A stretch of DNA of 64,000 bases from Streptomyces spinoverrucosus (GCF_015712165.1 NZ_JADPZX010000001.1:372001-436000); one strand, 5' to 3'. Numbered from the stretch's first letter, positions 26,262 through 34,836 are shown. Numbers and translations: made by a program. Notes: generated from the sequence alone by a model not told the origin.

Positions 26262-28093
26262 GACGGCTCCAGCATCAGCTCCGGTTCGCCGTGGGCGTCG
26301 CCCGCCGCGTCGCCGATCAGGGCCGTGAAGGCCCCGGTGCGGACGATCAGGCCGCGCGGGTCGGCCTCGAAGGTCGGAGCGAACGGAGTCGTACAGCCGT
26401 AGCGCACGGCGAAGACGTGCAGGTCCGCCGGTGCCTCCTGGGCCGGGTCCGCCTCCAGGGCCGTGGAGGAGACCAGGTGCCGCCAGCTCTCGTCCGGGTC
26501 GCCGAAGACACGCGGGTCGGCGGCGAGTGCGAACGCCGCCTGCTCCTGGGTGACCTCCGCGCGGGCGTCGAAGTGGTCCGTGCCCGGCGATGCGGGGTGC
26601 GTCAGGCGCAGCGGGCCCGCGGAGGTCACGCGGGCGGGCTGTGCGGTCCTGCGCACCCGGTCGCCGTCGTCCGCCGCGTACGGCATCCCGGCCAGCAGAT
26701 ACGGCGTCCCGGCCAGCCGCGCCACGGCGACCGTCACCCACAGCCGGGTGCCGTCGGTGACGTACAGGGACCGCACATGGCGCAGGACGTGTGCGCGGTC
26801 CACGACCGGCTGGGTGACCAGCTTGGCCGCGAGGCCGCCGGTGCGGACGTCGCGGACGCGGACCTCGCCGAACGGGCGGCACAGCAGGAAGCCGTCCGTC
26901 ACCGGGCCGAAGCCGTGCTGGCGGTGGACTGCGGCGGGGAGGTAGTAGGTGCCCGCCGCCTCGACCAGTGACGGAGTCATCCGGTCGTCGAACGCCACCG
27001 ACACGCCGCCCGCGCGCAGTTGGTGACGGGCGGGGGTCGTCGAGGGCGTGCGGTGCCAGCCCGGGGTGTCCTGGATCTGCCAGACGAGCATGAAGGCGAA
27101 GTGGCCGTCGAGCCCGCCGTCGGGCTGTGCCGCGTGCCGGGCCCAGCGGGTGTCACCCCGGTAGCGGCCCAGGTCGGCGCCGATGCGGCGGCCGAAGTGG
27201 CGCAGGCCCAGAACCGCCTCGAAGCCGCAGTGCTGTTCGCTGTAGCGGGGCCCGCCGACGTCGAAGCCGCCGCTGGTCAGGCGGGCGTCGAGATAGCGGG
27301 CGAGCGCGTCGCCGTCCTCGGCGAACACCTCCTCGCCGCTGACCCGGTGGGCCTGGGCGAGGAAGGACAGCGAGATCGGGCCGTAGTTGTTGTCGTACGC
27401 CCCTGCGTGCTCCGGCGGCAGCAGGGCACCCCGGTCGCGGATCCGGCGGGCGCGGATCTCGTGGTCGTACAGGCTCATCGCGCGGAGCCGGACCGGCTTG
27501 CCCTCTGCGGGCGGGAGGTGTCGGGCCAGCATCAGGCCGCCGACGACGCAGGCGATCGCCTGGTTGCCCGCCCGCTGCGGGTTGAAGAAGGTGGCCTCGG
27601 TCAGCCGGCGCCAGTAGCCGTGGGCCAACTCCCGCAGCTCGCTGACCGGTTCGTCGTCGAGGAGGCCGTCCGCCGCGTCCAGCACGTTGACCGTCTGGAG
27701 CAGCGCCCACACCGTGCTGGGCCAGTCGCCGTGCGGGTGCGCGCCCGCCCGGAGGGCGAAACGGGCGTACGGCAGCCCGGAGTCGCGGACTCTCAGGTTC
27801 GGGTAGCCGGGGTTGTCCTCGCGGAACACCCGCTCGCGCAGATGGAAGGCGAGGCTGCGGCGTACCGCCTCGGGCAGGCGCGGATCCCGGCCGCGCTGCC
27901 AGGCGAGCGCCAGCAGGGACGTGACGCCGAGGGAGGTGTCGCCGACGTCGAGGACGGCGTCGGGGTGTTCGAGGTTGCCGTCGGGCGTGATGCGGGCCAG
28001 GGCCTGCTCCGTGACGGCGGCGAGGACGGCGTCGTAGGCCTCGGGGCTGTCCGGCAGATCGTGCAACGGGCGGCGCTGGTAAGGGAGGTGCAC
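26258..28093 (-). CDS. Unrecognised 611-aa protein, lyase-like architecture
   Basis: I cannot name the family with confidence. The first ~370 residues are helical repeats (RRSLAFHLRERVF; GYWRRLTEATFFNPQRAGNQAIACVVGGLMLARHLP; YDNNYGPISLSFLAQAHRVSG), and the rest is beta-rich (GGVSVAFDD onward). This toroid plus beta-sandwich layout resembles heparinase II/III-like polysaccharide lyases. No signal peptide is seen, so it would act on imported oligosaccharides if it is a lyase. GTG 28093 has GGAAAGG upstream. A decayed gene and an RpiR regulator lie on the other side. Confidence 0.75.
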   Translation of the reverse strand: MHLPYQRRPLHDLPDSPEAYDAVLAAVTEQALARITPDGNLEHPDAVLDVGDTSLGVTSLLALAWQRGRDPRLPEAVRRSLAFHLRERVFREDNPGYPNLRVRDSGLPYARFALRAGAHPHGDWPSTVWALLQTVNVLDAADGLLDDEPVSELRELAHGYWRRLTEATFFNPQRAGNQAIACVVGGLMLARHLPPAEGKPVRLRAMSLYDHEIRARRIRDRGALLPPEHAGAYDNNYGPISLSFLAQAHRVSGEEVFAEDGDALARYLDARLTSGGFDVGGPRYSEQHCGFEAVLGLRHFGRRIGADLGRYRGDTRWARHAAQPDGGLDGHFAFMLVWQIQDTPGWHRTPSTTPARHQLRAGGVSVAFDDRMTPSLVEAAGTYYLPAAVHRQHGFGPVTDGFLLCRPFGEVRVRDVRTGGLAAKLVTQPVVDRAHVLRHVRSLYVTDGTRLWVTVAVARLAGTPYLLAGMPYAADDGDRVRRTAQPARVTSAGPLRLTHPASPGTDHFDARAEVTQEQAAFALAADPRVFGDPDESWRHLVSSTALEADPAQEAPADLHVFAVRYGCTTPFAPTFEADPRGLIVRTGAFTALIGDAAGDAHGEPELMLEPS

Positions 28094-28284
28094 ACCCGTC
28101 AGCCTTTCCGCCCGGCCGGCCCGGTGAACGCGCGATCGCATCCGACCGCACGCGTCCGCACGGCGAACACCAGCGTCCGACAGGCGCGACGAACGTATCC
28201 GCACAGAGCTCACCGGATCTCGTTCATCCCCAGGCCATGGCCCCGTCGCCGGACCACCCCCGGACCGACACAACTCGCCCGTAG

Positions 28285-28401
28285 ACCTTCCTCGCACGCC
28301 TCGCCCACCCCTTCGACCGGGTCGAGTTGGACTCCGACGCACTGCGGGCCGTGCCCGTGTACACCGCGCACGGGCTGTCGGTACGGCTCCTGAAGCGGTG
28401 A
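28285..28401 (+). pseudogene. 3' remnant of an unidentified gene
   Basis: From 28285 an open stretch encodes about 38 residues with strong coding bias (HPFDRVELDSDALRAVPVYT, then HGLSVRLLKR) and ends at TGA 28399-28401. It is closed upstream by an in-frame TAG at 28282 and has no start. A perfect 18-bp-stem hairpin begins 6 bp after the stop. It therefore looks like the genuine 3' end of a lost gene that kept its terminator. I could not identify the parent family. Confidence 0.5.
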
Positions 28402-28406
28402 CATCC

Positions 28407-28451
28407 GGCCGGTGCGGGAGCCGGCGTACCGCCCCGGCTCCCGCACCGGCC
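28407..28451 (+). terminator. Perfect 18-bp stem terminator after the remnant
   Basis: GGCCGGTGCGGGAGCCGG (28407-28424) pairs without mismatch with 28434-28451 across a 9-nt loop. It sits directly after the stop at 28401 and 87 bp before the RpiR gene, which it would insulate. Confidence 0.8.
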
Positions 28452-28537
28452 ACGGCTCCGGTGGCGGGCGTGCGCCCCTGGTCGCCACGGTGCGTGAGCT
28501 ATGTTGAAGCTCCGTGGGAAGCAAAGGAGGCGCACCG

Positions 28538-29461
28538 GTGGCATCGCCGCAGCAGGCCCGCGCACAGGCATCCGCGATCACCTCGGGCAAGAGCGCACCC
28601 GAGGCGGAGGCCGCCCCGACTTCCCAGCTCAGGGCACTGTTCGACCAGCCAAGACTGTCGCCGGGGCAGCGACGCATCGCCCAGTACCTGATCGAGCACA
28701 TCACCGAGGCGGCGTTCCTGTCGATCACCGAGCTCGCCGACCGGGCCGGGGTCAGCCAGCCGTCGGTGACGCGTTTCGCCGGCGCGGTCGGCTTCAGCGG
28801 TTACCCCGCGCTACGGGAGAAGCTCCAGGCCATCGCCCTCGGCGCGCTGGCCGGCGGCCCCGCGACCGCCGAGGAGGACCGCGGCAACGAGCTCCAGGCG
28901 GCGGTGGACGCCGAGATCGAGAACCTGGAGAACCTGCGCCGTGACTTCGCCGACCCCGACCAGGTCATCGCGATCGGCCGGCAGCTGTCGCAGTCGACTC
29001 CGCTGACCGTGCTGGGCCTGCGCATCTCCGCCTCGCTCGCCGAGTACTTCGCCTACGCCGCGCGCCGCATCCACCCCGACGTACGCCTGGTGACGCTGGG
29101 CGGCAGCGTCGCCTACGACGCGCTGCTGCAGTCCCGCGAGGCCGGCGGCACCTGGGTGCTGGCCTTCTCGCTGCCCCGGCACGCCCAGGAGACCCTCGCC
29201 GCGGTACGCCTCGCGCGCGGCGCCGGGCTGCGCGTCGCCCTGATCACCGACCTGGCGCTCGGACCGGTCGCCGACGAGGCCGATGTCACCTTCGCCACCG
29301 GCACGGGCTCCCGACTGGTCTTCGACTCGTACGCCGCGCCCGGCGTGATGGCTGCCGCGCTGCTGCAGGCCATGACGGACGCCGATCCCGAGCGCACCCA
29401 GGCCCGGCTGGAGGCGTACGAGCAGGTCTCCGACCAGCACCAGTTCTTCCTGCGGGACTGA
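28538..29461 (+). CDS. MurR/RpiR-family transcriptional regulator
   Basis: A 307-residue regulator. An RpiR-type helix-turn-helix lies at about residues 35-110 (SITELADRAGVSQPSVTRFAGAVGF), followed by a SIS sugar-isomerase domain (about 140-290; PLTVLGLRISASLAEYFAYAARRI, VLAFSLPRHAQETLAA). SIS domains bind phosphosugars. AAAGGAGG 8 nt before GTG 28538 fixes the start; the upstream GTG at 28514 overlaps this site. Its target is unknown; the lyase-like gene and the AT-rich island downstream are candidates. Confidence 0.92.
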   Translation: MASPQQARAQASAITSGKSAPEAEAAPTSQLRALFDQPRLSPGQRRIAQYLIEHITEAAFLSITELADRAGVSQPSVTRFAGAVGFSGYPALREKLQAIALGALAGGPATAEEDRGNELQAAVDAEIENLENLRRDFADPDQVIAIGRQLSQSTPLTVLGLRISASLAEYFAYAARRIHPDVRLVTLGGSVAYDALLQSREAGGTWVLAFSLPRHAQETLAAVRLARGAGLRVALITDLALGPVADEADVTFATGTGSRLVFDSYAAPGVMAAALLQAMTDADPERTQARLEAYEQVSDQHQFFLRD

Positions 29462-29485
29462 GCTCCCCCGCCCCCACCTGAACGG

Positions 29486-29570
29486 CAATACACAGGGACC
29501 TTTCGTTTCAAAGCGCGCATGAATGTTTTCATACGCCTTGCAAAGCGATCGGCATATATAAATACTGCTC
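29486..29570 (+). promoter_or_regulatory. AT-rich island with inverted repeats
   Basis: An unusually AT-rich patch in very GC-rich DNA. It holds CTTTCGTTTCAAAG (29500-29513) and ATGAATGTTTTCAT (29519-29532), both inverted repeats, and a GCATATATAAATAC segment (29552-29565) that could be a -10 region. The MurR/RpiR gene ends 25 bp upstream, so it could be the regulator's operator. A RBS-like GAGGAGAG follows near 29588. Confidence 0.5.
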
Positions 29571-29695
29571 GCGGATCCGCACCGCCCGAGGAGAGCCGAC
29601 CATCTGCTCATGCAACAGGCCTGCCCTCCAGGGTGCCCGCACGAACACCCGAAGCCGATGTCCCCTACCCACGTCGGTGCCCTGGGTGTTCGGTC

Positions 29696-29733
29696 GGGGC
29701 GGCCCCGGTCATCCCCTAGGCCGGGGCCGCCCC
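29696..29733 (+). terminator. 13-bp stem hairpin upstream of the 29781 gene
   Basis: GGGGCGGCCCCGG (29696-29708) pairs perfectly with 29721-29733 around a 12-nt loop. It lies downstream of the AT-rich island and a short frame starting MQQACPPGCPHEHP at 29610, and 48 bp before the next gene. It may terminate a short transcript or act as an attenuator. Confidence 0.65.
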
Positions 29734-29780
29734 ACCACCGCGGACCATCTCCGCACCGCCGCACACCGGAAGCGATGATC

Positions 29781-30155
29781 ATGCCCCTGACGTCCACGCG
29801 CACCCGCCCGGACTGGCCGTGCCAGGTCAAGACCCCCGGCAGCTACGACTGGGAGCGATCGGCGGCCAAGTGGCTGCGCGAGCTGGTACCGGCGCGGTAC
29901 GCCGGCTATCCGGCGCTGATCCGCCACCCGGTGCTGCTCGCCCGGCACGCGCAGATCCAGGTCCAGCAAGAGATCCGCGTCGCCCGCACCGCCCTGCAGA
30001 CGGCCCGCGCAGACCTGCCGCGACTCGGCATGCCGGAGTCGGTCATCGAGCACACGATCAAGCTGTACGCCGCCGAGGTGCTGCAACTCCAGCACATCGC
30101 GCGCAGCGTGCGGGCGGTGACCGACGCGCTGGTGGAGCACAACTCGGGGCGCTGA
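29781..30155 (+). CDS. Conserved hypothetical helical protein
   Basis: A 124-residue soluble helical protein without a recognised domain. WERSAAKWLRELVPARYAGY and a long amphipathic helix (ARHAQIQVQQEIRVARTAL) are the main features. ATG 29781 lies 8 nt after GGAAG; ATG 29775 is too close to that site. The 319 bp upstream contain the AT-rich island and a hairpin, so its expression may depend on read-through of the latter. The role is unknown. Confidence 0.7.
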   Translation: MPLTSTRTRPDWPCQVKTPGSYDWERSAAKWLRELVPARYAGYPALIRHPVLLARHAQIQVQQEIRVARTALQTARADLPRLGMPESVIEHTIKLYAAEVLQLQHIARSVRAVTDALVEHNSGR

Positions 30156-30290
30156 GGGGACAGTTTCCTCAGGGGGCGCCCCGCCGCCCGGGACCGCCGT
30201 AAACGGTCATGCCTCCGGCTTGCACTTTCGAGTGGATTCCCTCCCGACGGCCTTGCGCTCTCAGGGGGGTCCCTGTGCGATGCTCGACGC

Positions 30291-32690
30291 GTGACGAGCG
30301 ACCCCGCGATCCCGGCGGAGAACGGCACCGGATCGGACACGGTCACATCGGCCGGAGCCATGGCCGGGCGACGCGCCGAGCTGGACCGGCTGCGGGACCT
30401 GGCGGCGACCTCGGCTGTCCTGGAGCGGGCCAAGGGCGCGGTCATGGCGCTCACCGGCTGCTCCGCGGACGCGGCGCACGAGGAACTCCTCAGGCGCGCG
30501 AACGCCGGGAACCGCACGCTGATCGAGGAGTGCTGGATCACACTCGGCAGCGGCTCCCCCGGCAGGGCCGTCCCGGCCCCCGACCGGGCCACTCCGCCGC
30601 CCGACACCCCCGGCGTCCCGGTCCCCCCTCCCGCCCGCGAGCCGTCCGACGACGGATCCACCGCCCTGGGGCGGCTGGGCAAAGCGCTCGTCGGCGTCCG
30701 CACCCCGCACGAGCTTGCCGGGTGCCTGCTGGAGCATCTCGCGGACACCGTCGCCGCCGACGCGGTCATGATCTTCGCCCGGCTCCCCGCCGACGGCCTC
30801 GAACTGGTCGGGCACGCGGGCGTCGACGCCACACTGGCCGCCCAGTGGCGTCAGGTGCCCCCACTGACCGGCATCGCCGCGCTGGACACGCTGCGCACCC
30901 GTCAGGCGCGCTGGCTGGAGGACCTGGCGGAGGACGGGAAGCGGTTCCAGCTCATCGGCGACCCGCCCGAGCGCTGGGGATCGCGTGCCTGGCTGCCGGT
31001 GGTGACCGGCGACACCGCCGAGATCTCCATCGGCGTACTGCGCACCCGCCCCGGCCCGTTCACGCCGCGCACCCGCGAGCATCTACGGGCGGTCGTCCGG
31101 CTGTGCGCGGGCCGGCTGCGGGCCTTCGACGCCCGGCCGGAGCCCGCCGCCGACGGCTCCGTCGACGCCGTACAGGCCGTGTTCGACACGCTGCCCGGTG
31201 CGGCGATGCTGCTCACGCCACTGCGCGCCCCCTCCGGCGACATCGAGGACTACCGCATCGACGCGGCCACCCCGGAGGCGATCGACGTCGTCGGACGCAC
31301 CGGTCGTGAACTGATCGGGCTGCGGATCCTGGAGTGCTGGCCGCCGGTGGCGGACGAGTCGCTGTGGCAGCGGTGCCTGGAGGTGCTGAGCGCCGGAAAG
31401 CCGTACGAGGGCGAGCCGTTCGCGCAGCAGGACGTCGTGGCCGGCGTCGCCGAACTGTCCACGTACTCGGTACGGGTGGCACGGCTGGGCGACGGGCTCG
31501 TCGTCAGCTGGATCCGGCACGACCCCTCGGACCGGCAGGAGCAGCGGCTGGCGGACGTACAGCGGCTGGGCAACCTCGGCTGGGCCAACTGGAACCTGGT
31601 CACCGACGAAGTCACCTGGTCCGCCCAGATCTTCGCCATCCTCGACCGCGACCCCACGCACGGCCCGGTTCGGCTGTCCGAACTGCCCGGCCTCGCCGTG
31701 CCGGAGGACGTCCCGGTGCTGACCCGCGCCATCGGGGCGCTCGTGCGCGAAGGACGTCCGGTCGACGTACCGTTCCGGAGCCGCACGGCGCGTGGGGTAC
31801 GGCATCTGCGGGCCGTCGCCGAGGCGGTGGCGGACGTGCACGGCTCGCCCGCCGAGGTGCACGGCTTCGTCCAGGACCTGACGGCCCAGCGCAGCGCCGA
31901 ACTCGCCCTGGTGGAGAGCGAACGGGCGATCCTCACCCAGCACGGGGTGCTCCAGGCCGAACGGGCGCTGGCCGCCCGGCTCCAGCACGCGCTGCTGCCG
32001 CTGCCGGACAAGCCGCTGCGGCTGGCCGGGCTGCGGGTGGAGGTGGCGTATCTGCCCGCGCAGTCGGGGATCCACGTCGGCGGCGACTGGTACAGCGCCA
32101 TCGAACTGCCGGACGGCACCGCTCTGTTCGTGGTCGGCGATGTCGCCGGTCACGGCATCGACGCGGTCGCCACGATGGCCCAGCTCCGCTTCACCGCCAA
32201 AGGCATGGTCATCACGGGGTCCTCGCTGACCGGAGCGCTCAGCCGGCTCAACACGCTGCTGCTGCACTCCCGCGACCCGCACGGCACGGCCACCATGGTG
32301 CTGGCCCACTACCGGCCGGACGAGCGACGGCTGGTCTGGGCCCAGGCCGGCCATCCGCCGCCGCTGCTGGTGCGCGCGGGCGAGGCACGGCGGCTCGGCC
32401 GGCCCGGCGGCATGCTGCTCGGGGCCGGCACCACGCCGGTCTTCGAGGAGGCGGAGTGCCGACTGGAGCCCGGCGACCGGCTGTTGCTGTACACGGACGG
32501 GCTGGTCGAGCGCCCCGCGGAGGGCATCGACCGTGGCCTGGAACGGCTCGCGCGGGCACTCGTCAGCCACCACACCGACGAGCCCGGCTCCCTCGGCCCG
32601 CTGCTCGCGGCCGTGCTGGAGGAGGAACGCCGGGACGACGTCTGTGTGGTGGACATCCGCGTGCCGACAGATCCGGCGGACCTGGCGTAG
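30291..32690 (+). CDS. ANTAR-GAF-PAS-SpoIIE signalling phosphatase
   Basis: A 799-residue multidomain protein. An ANTAR-like segment (about 25-85; LERAKGAVMALTGCSADAAH) comes first, then a GAF domain (about 120-270), a PAS-like region (about 285-400), a second PAS (about 420-540) and a C-terminal PP2C/SpoIIE domain. The last keeps GGDWYSAI, VGDVAGHGIDA, GHPPPLL, YTDGLVERP and DDVCVVDI. It probably senses a ligand or redox signal and dephosphorylates an anti-anti-sigma protein; the STAS-ANTAR protein at 33242 is a nearby candidate. ANTAR domains usually bind RNA. The start is GTG 30291. Confidence 0.9.
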   Translation: MTSDPAIPAENGTGSDTVTSAGAMAGRRAELDRLRDLAATSAVLERAKGAVMALTGCSADAAHEELLRRANAGNRTLIEECWITLGSGSPGRAVPAPDRATPPPDTPGVPVPPPAREPSDDGSTALGRLGKALVGVRTPHELAGCLLEHLADTVAADAVMIFARLPADGLELVGHAGVDATLAAQWRQVPPLTGIAALDTLRTRQARWLEDLAEDGKRFQLIGDPPERWGSRAWLPVVTGDTAEISIGVLRTRPGPFTPRTREHLRAVVRLCAGRLRAFDARPEPAADGSVDAVQAVFDTLPGAAMLLTPLRAPSGDIEDYRIDAATPEAIDVVGRTGRELIGLRILECWPPVADESLWQRCLEVLSAGKPYEGEPFAQQDVVAGVAELSTYSVRVARLGDGLVVSWIRHDPSDRQEQRLADVQRLGNLGWANWNLVTDEVTWSAQIFAILDRDPTHGPVRLSELPGLAVPEDVPVLTRAIGALVREGRPVDVPFRSRTARGVRHLRAVAEAVADVHGSPAEVHGFVQDLTAQRSAELALVESERAILTQHGVLQAERALAARLQHALLPLPDKPLRLAGLRVEVAYLPAQSGIHVGGDWYSAIELPDGTALFVVGDVAGHGIDAVATMAQLRFTAKGMVITGSSLTGALSRLNTLLLHSRDPHGTATMVLAHYRPDERRLVWAQAGHPPPLLVRAGEARRLGRPGGMLLGAGTTPVFEEAECRLEPGDRLLLYTDGLVERPAEGIDRGLERLARALVSHHTDEPGSLGPLLAAVLEEERRDDVCVVDIRVPTDPADLA

Positions 32691-32715
32691 AGGCCCGGGT
32701 GATCCCCCGTCAGCT

Positions 32716-32746
32716 CGCCCGTTGCGTGCGATCCCGCGCACGGGCG
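32716..32746. terminator. Probable hairpin between convergent genes
   Basis: CGCCCGT at 32716-32722 pairs with ACGGGCG at 32740-32746; a further 3-bp stem forms inside if one T is bulged. It lies between the SpoIIE protein (stop 32690) and the winged-helix gene (stop 32760). Confidence 0.45.
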
Positions 32747-32759
32747 GGCGTCGCGCGTC

Positions 32760-33110
32760 TCAACTCTCGCCGACCGACGCCCCGCTGTCCGCGGACTCCC
32801 GGCCGCGATGTGCCTCGTCGCGGACAAGCAGGGCCAGCAACGAAGCCACGGTCAGTCCCGCCTCGGCCGGGTGCCGCAGCACCTTTGAGGGCTCGATGCG
32901 GTACGCGTTGCCCCGCCCCTCACGCCGGTGGGAGAGGTAACCGGCCTCTTCCAGATCGACGATGATCTTCTGCACGGCTCGCTCGGTGAGCCGGCAGTGC
33001 GCCGCGATGTCTCGTACGCGGGCGTTGTGATCATCGGCGATGGCAGCCAACACCCGGGCGTGATTGGTGAGGAAGGTCCATCCAGTATGCGGCTCAGGCA
33101 CTCCACCCAT
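32760..33110 (-). CDS. Winged-helix (MarR-like) DNA-binding protein
   Basis: A 116-residue regulator with a single winged helix (residues 13-70): HARVLAAIADDHNARVRDIAA, recognition helix LTERAVQKIIVDLEEAGYL, and wing RREGRGNAYRI. The remaining tail is short and polar. It resembles small MarR- or ArsR-like regulators without a ligand domain. Start ATG 33110 has no clear ribosome site. It is divergent from the STAS-ANTAR gene (131 bp apart) and may control it. Confidence 0.85.
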   Translation of the reverse strand: MGGVPEPHTGWTFLTNHARVLAAIADDHNARVRDIAAHCRLTERAVQKIIVDLEEAGYLSHRREGRGNAYRIEPSKVLRHPAEAGLTVASLLALLVRDEAHRGRESADSGASVGES

Positions 33111-33241
33111 GGGCCCATCATAGGACCGAGGTTTCCCGCATTCAAAAACGCGAACCAGATTTCATGTATCCCTTGACGTATCTCGGCGCGAGGTCGACGC
33201 TGGTGAAGACGACAGGCAGGAGTTTCGAAGGAGTGTCGGTC

Positions 33242-33916
33242 ATGCCGGAGCCTGCGTACTCCACGCAGCCCGCTGCCCCCGCGGCCGTGCCGCCGCGGTC
33301 GCTGTCGATCGCCACACAGCCCGACGGCGCCCGCTCGGTCGTGGTGGTGCGCGGGGAGTTGGACCTGCAGGCGGCCGACGAGCTGAGTGACATCCTGCGC
33401 CAGGCTCTGAAGTCCGCCACCGAGGGCATCGACCTCGACATGGGAGGCGTCACCTTCTGCGACTGCTCGGCCCTGAACGTCCTGCTCGCCATCCGCGAAC
33501 AGGCCCTCGCGGACGGCAGGACGGTGACGATCGAGTCCCACAGCCTCGCGACGGAACGGCTGCTCTCCCTCACGGGGACGCTGTCCCTGTTCACTGCCGA
33601 AACCGACGACGGCATCGACCACGAACTCGGCGTGGAGGTCGTTCAGCTGCGCCGGGCCATGCAGACCCGACCGACCATCGATCTGGCTCGCGGGGTGCTG
33701 ATGGCCACGTTCGGGCTGAGCCCGCAGGACGCGTGGCACGTGCTGGTGATGGTGTCGCAGAACACCAACACCAAACTCCATCGACTCGCCCAGGACCTGG
33801 TGTCCGCCGTGAAGGGAGAACCGCTGCCCGACTCGGTTCAGCGTCAGGTGGCCGCGGCGGTGGCCCGGCTGTCGGAGTCCGACGCCCCGGGAGCGCAGGG
33901 TGACGGGGAGGCATAG
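33242..33916 (+). CDS. STAS-ANTAR anti-anti-sigma-like protein
   Basis: A 224-residue protein. A STAS domain (about 25-125) has the usual strand VVVVRGELDLQAADEL and the phospho-site loop MGGVTFCDCSALNVLL, in which the Ser of CDCSALN is the likely phospho-acceptor. An ANTAR domain follows (about 140-205; LRRAMQTRPTIDLARGVLM). The STAS part suggests partner switching with an anti-sigma kinase; ANTAR suggests binding hairpin RNA for antitermination. GAAGGAG 8 nt before ATG 33242 sets the start. Two SpoIIE phosphatases in the window could act on it. Confidence 0.9.
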   Translation: MPEPAYSTQPAAPAAVPPRSLSIATQPDGARSVVVVRGELDLQAADELSDILRQALKSATEGIDLDMGGVTFCDCSALNVLLAIREQALADGRTVTIESHSLATERLLSLTGTLSLFTAETDDGIDHELGVEVVQLRRAMQTRPTIDLARGVLMATFGLSPQDAWHVLVMVSQNTNTKLHRLAQDLVSAVKGEPLPDSVQRQVAAAVARLSESDAPGAQGDGEA

Positions 33917-33931
33917 CACCGTCACGAGCAG

Positions 33932-33967
33932 GGCACTCAGTTCCCCATCTGCGCTGCACTGAGTGCC
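33932..33967 (+). promoter_or_regulatory. TetR operator in the tetR promoter
   Basis: GGCACTCAG (33932-33940) and CTGAGTGCC (33959-33967) form an inverted repeat 33-68 bp upstream of the TetR gene. The half-site ACTGAGTGCC recurs in a perfect palindrome before the gene at 34837, suggesting one regulator reads both. Confidence 0.65.
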
Positions 33968-33999
33968 ATCAGGCCTGTTCAGGTGCTACGTTCCGTCCC

Positions 34000-34686
34000 A
34001 TGAGCGCGAAACCGCCCATGCGGGATGCCCTGGTCGCGGCGGCGTTCCAGTTGTTTCTGGAGCGGGGCTACGAACAGACCACCGTCGACGACATCGTGGC
34101 CCTCGCGGGAGTCGGGCGGCGGTCGTTCTTCCGCTACTTCCCGTCCAAGGAGGACGTGGTCTTCCCCGACCACGAGCGGTGCCTGGCCGACATGACGGCG
34201 TTCCTCTCGACCGGCGACGCGGACGACGAACCCGTCGGGCGGGTCTGCGACGCGGCCCGGCTGGTGCTGCGGATGTACGCCGAGAACCCGGCCTTCTCGG
34301 TGCAGCGCTACCGGCTCACCAAGAAGGTGCCGGGGCTGCGCGCGTACGAACTGTCGGTGGTGTGGCGCTACGAGCGGGCCCTCGCCGAGTATCTGCGCGG
34401 ACGCTTCGCGGGCCGGCGCGACGGCACCCTGCGGGCGGACGTCATCGCGGCGGCCGTGGTCGCGGCACACAACAACGCGCTGCGGTCCTGGTTGCGTTCG
34501 GACGGCAGGGGCGACGCGACCGCGGCGGTGGACCACGCCCTGGGCCTGGTGCAGGCCACGTTCGGCGGTGCGCCCACGCCCCCGCCGGACGATCGGCCCG
34601 AGGACGTGGTGGTCGTCGTCTCGCGGCGCGGGGCTCCCCTGTGGCGGGTGGTGCAGGAGATCGAGACCACGCTCGGCCGGGACTGA
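34000..34686 (+). CDS. TetR-family regulator
   Basis: A 228-residue TetR regulator. The N-terminal helix-turn-helix (about 7-55) contains ALVAAAFQLFLERGYEQTTVDDIV and VGRRSFFRYFPSKEDVVF. The helical ligand domain extends to about 190, and a C-terminal tail is specific to this protein. Operator-like repeats in its own promoter imply autorepression. A matching palindrome precedes the Zn-ribbon gene 150 bp downstream, probably its target. Start ATG 34000; the ligand is unknown. Confidence 0.92.
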   Translation: MSAKPPMRDALVAAAFQLFLERGYEQTTVDDIVALAGVGRRSFFRYFPSKEDVVFPDHERCLADMTAFLSTGDADDEPVGRVCDAARLVLRMYAENPAFSVQRYRLTKKVPGLRAYELSVVWRYERALAEYLRGRFAGRRDGTLRADVIAAAVVAAHNNALRSWLRSDGRGDATAAVDHALGLVQATFGGAPTPPPDDRPEDVVVVVSRRGAPLWRVVQEIETTLGRD

Positions 34687-34721
34687 TCCACGAATTCCGG
34701 GGTACGGAGTGCCTTTACCTG

Positions 34722-34736
34722 TGGCACTGAGTGCCA
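34722..34736 (+). promoter_or_regulatory. Perfect TetR-type palindrome TGGCACTGAGTGCCA
   Basis: A 15-bp perfect palindrome 101 bp upstream of the Zn-ribbon OB-fold gene. It shares ACTGAGTGCC with the repeat in front of the TetR gene at 33932-33967. A partial half-site, GGAGTGCC, lies at 34706-34713. Confidence 0.7.
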
Positions 34737-34836
34737 TACGCTGTGGGCGTGCACGGTGGCACGGTGAGCCGCGCACAGGCGTGCGCGCGGCGTCGCGCAC
34801 GCGGGATTTCCGGCCGAGCGCAGGGAGTTGACCAGC

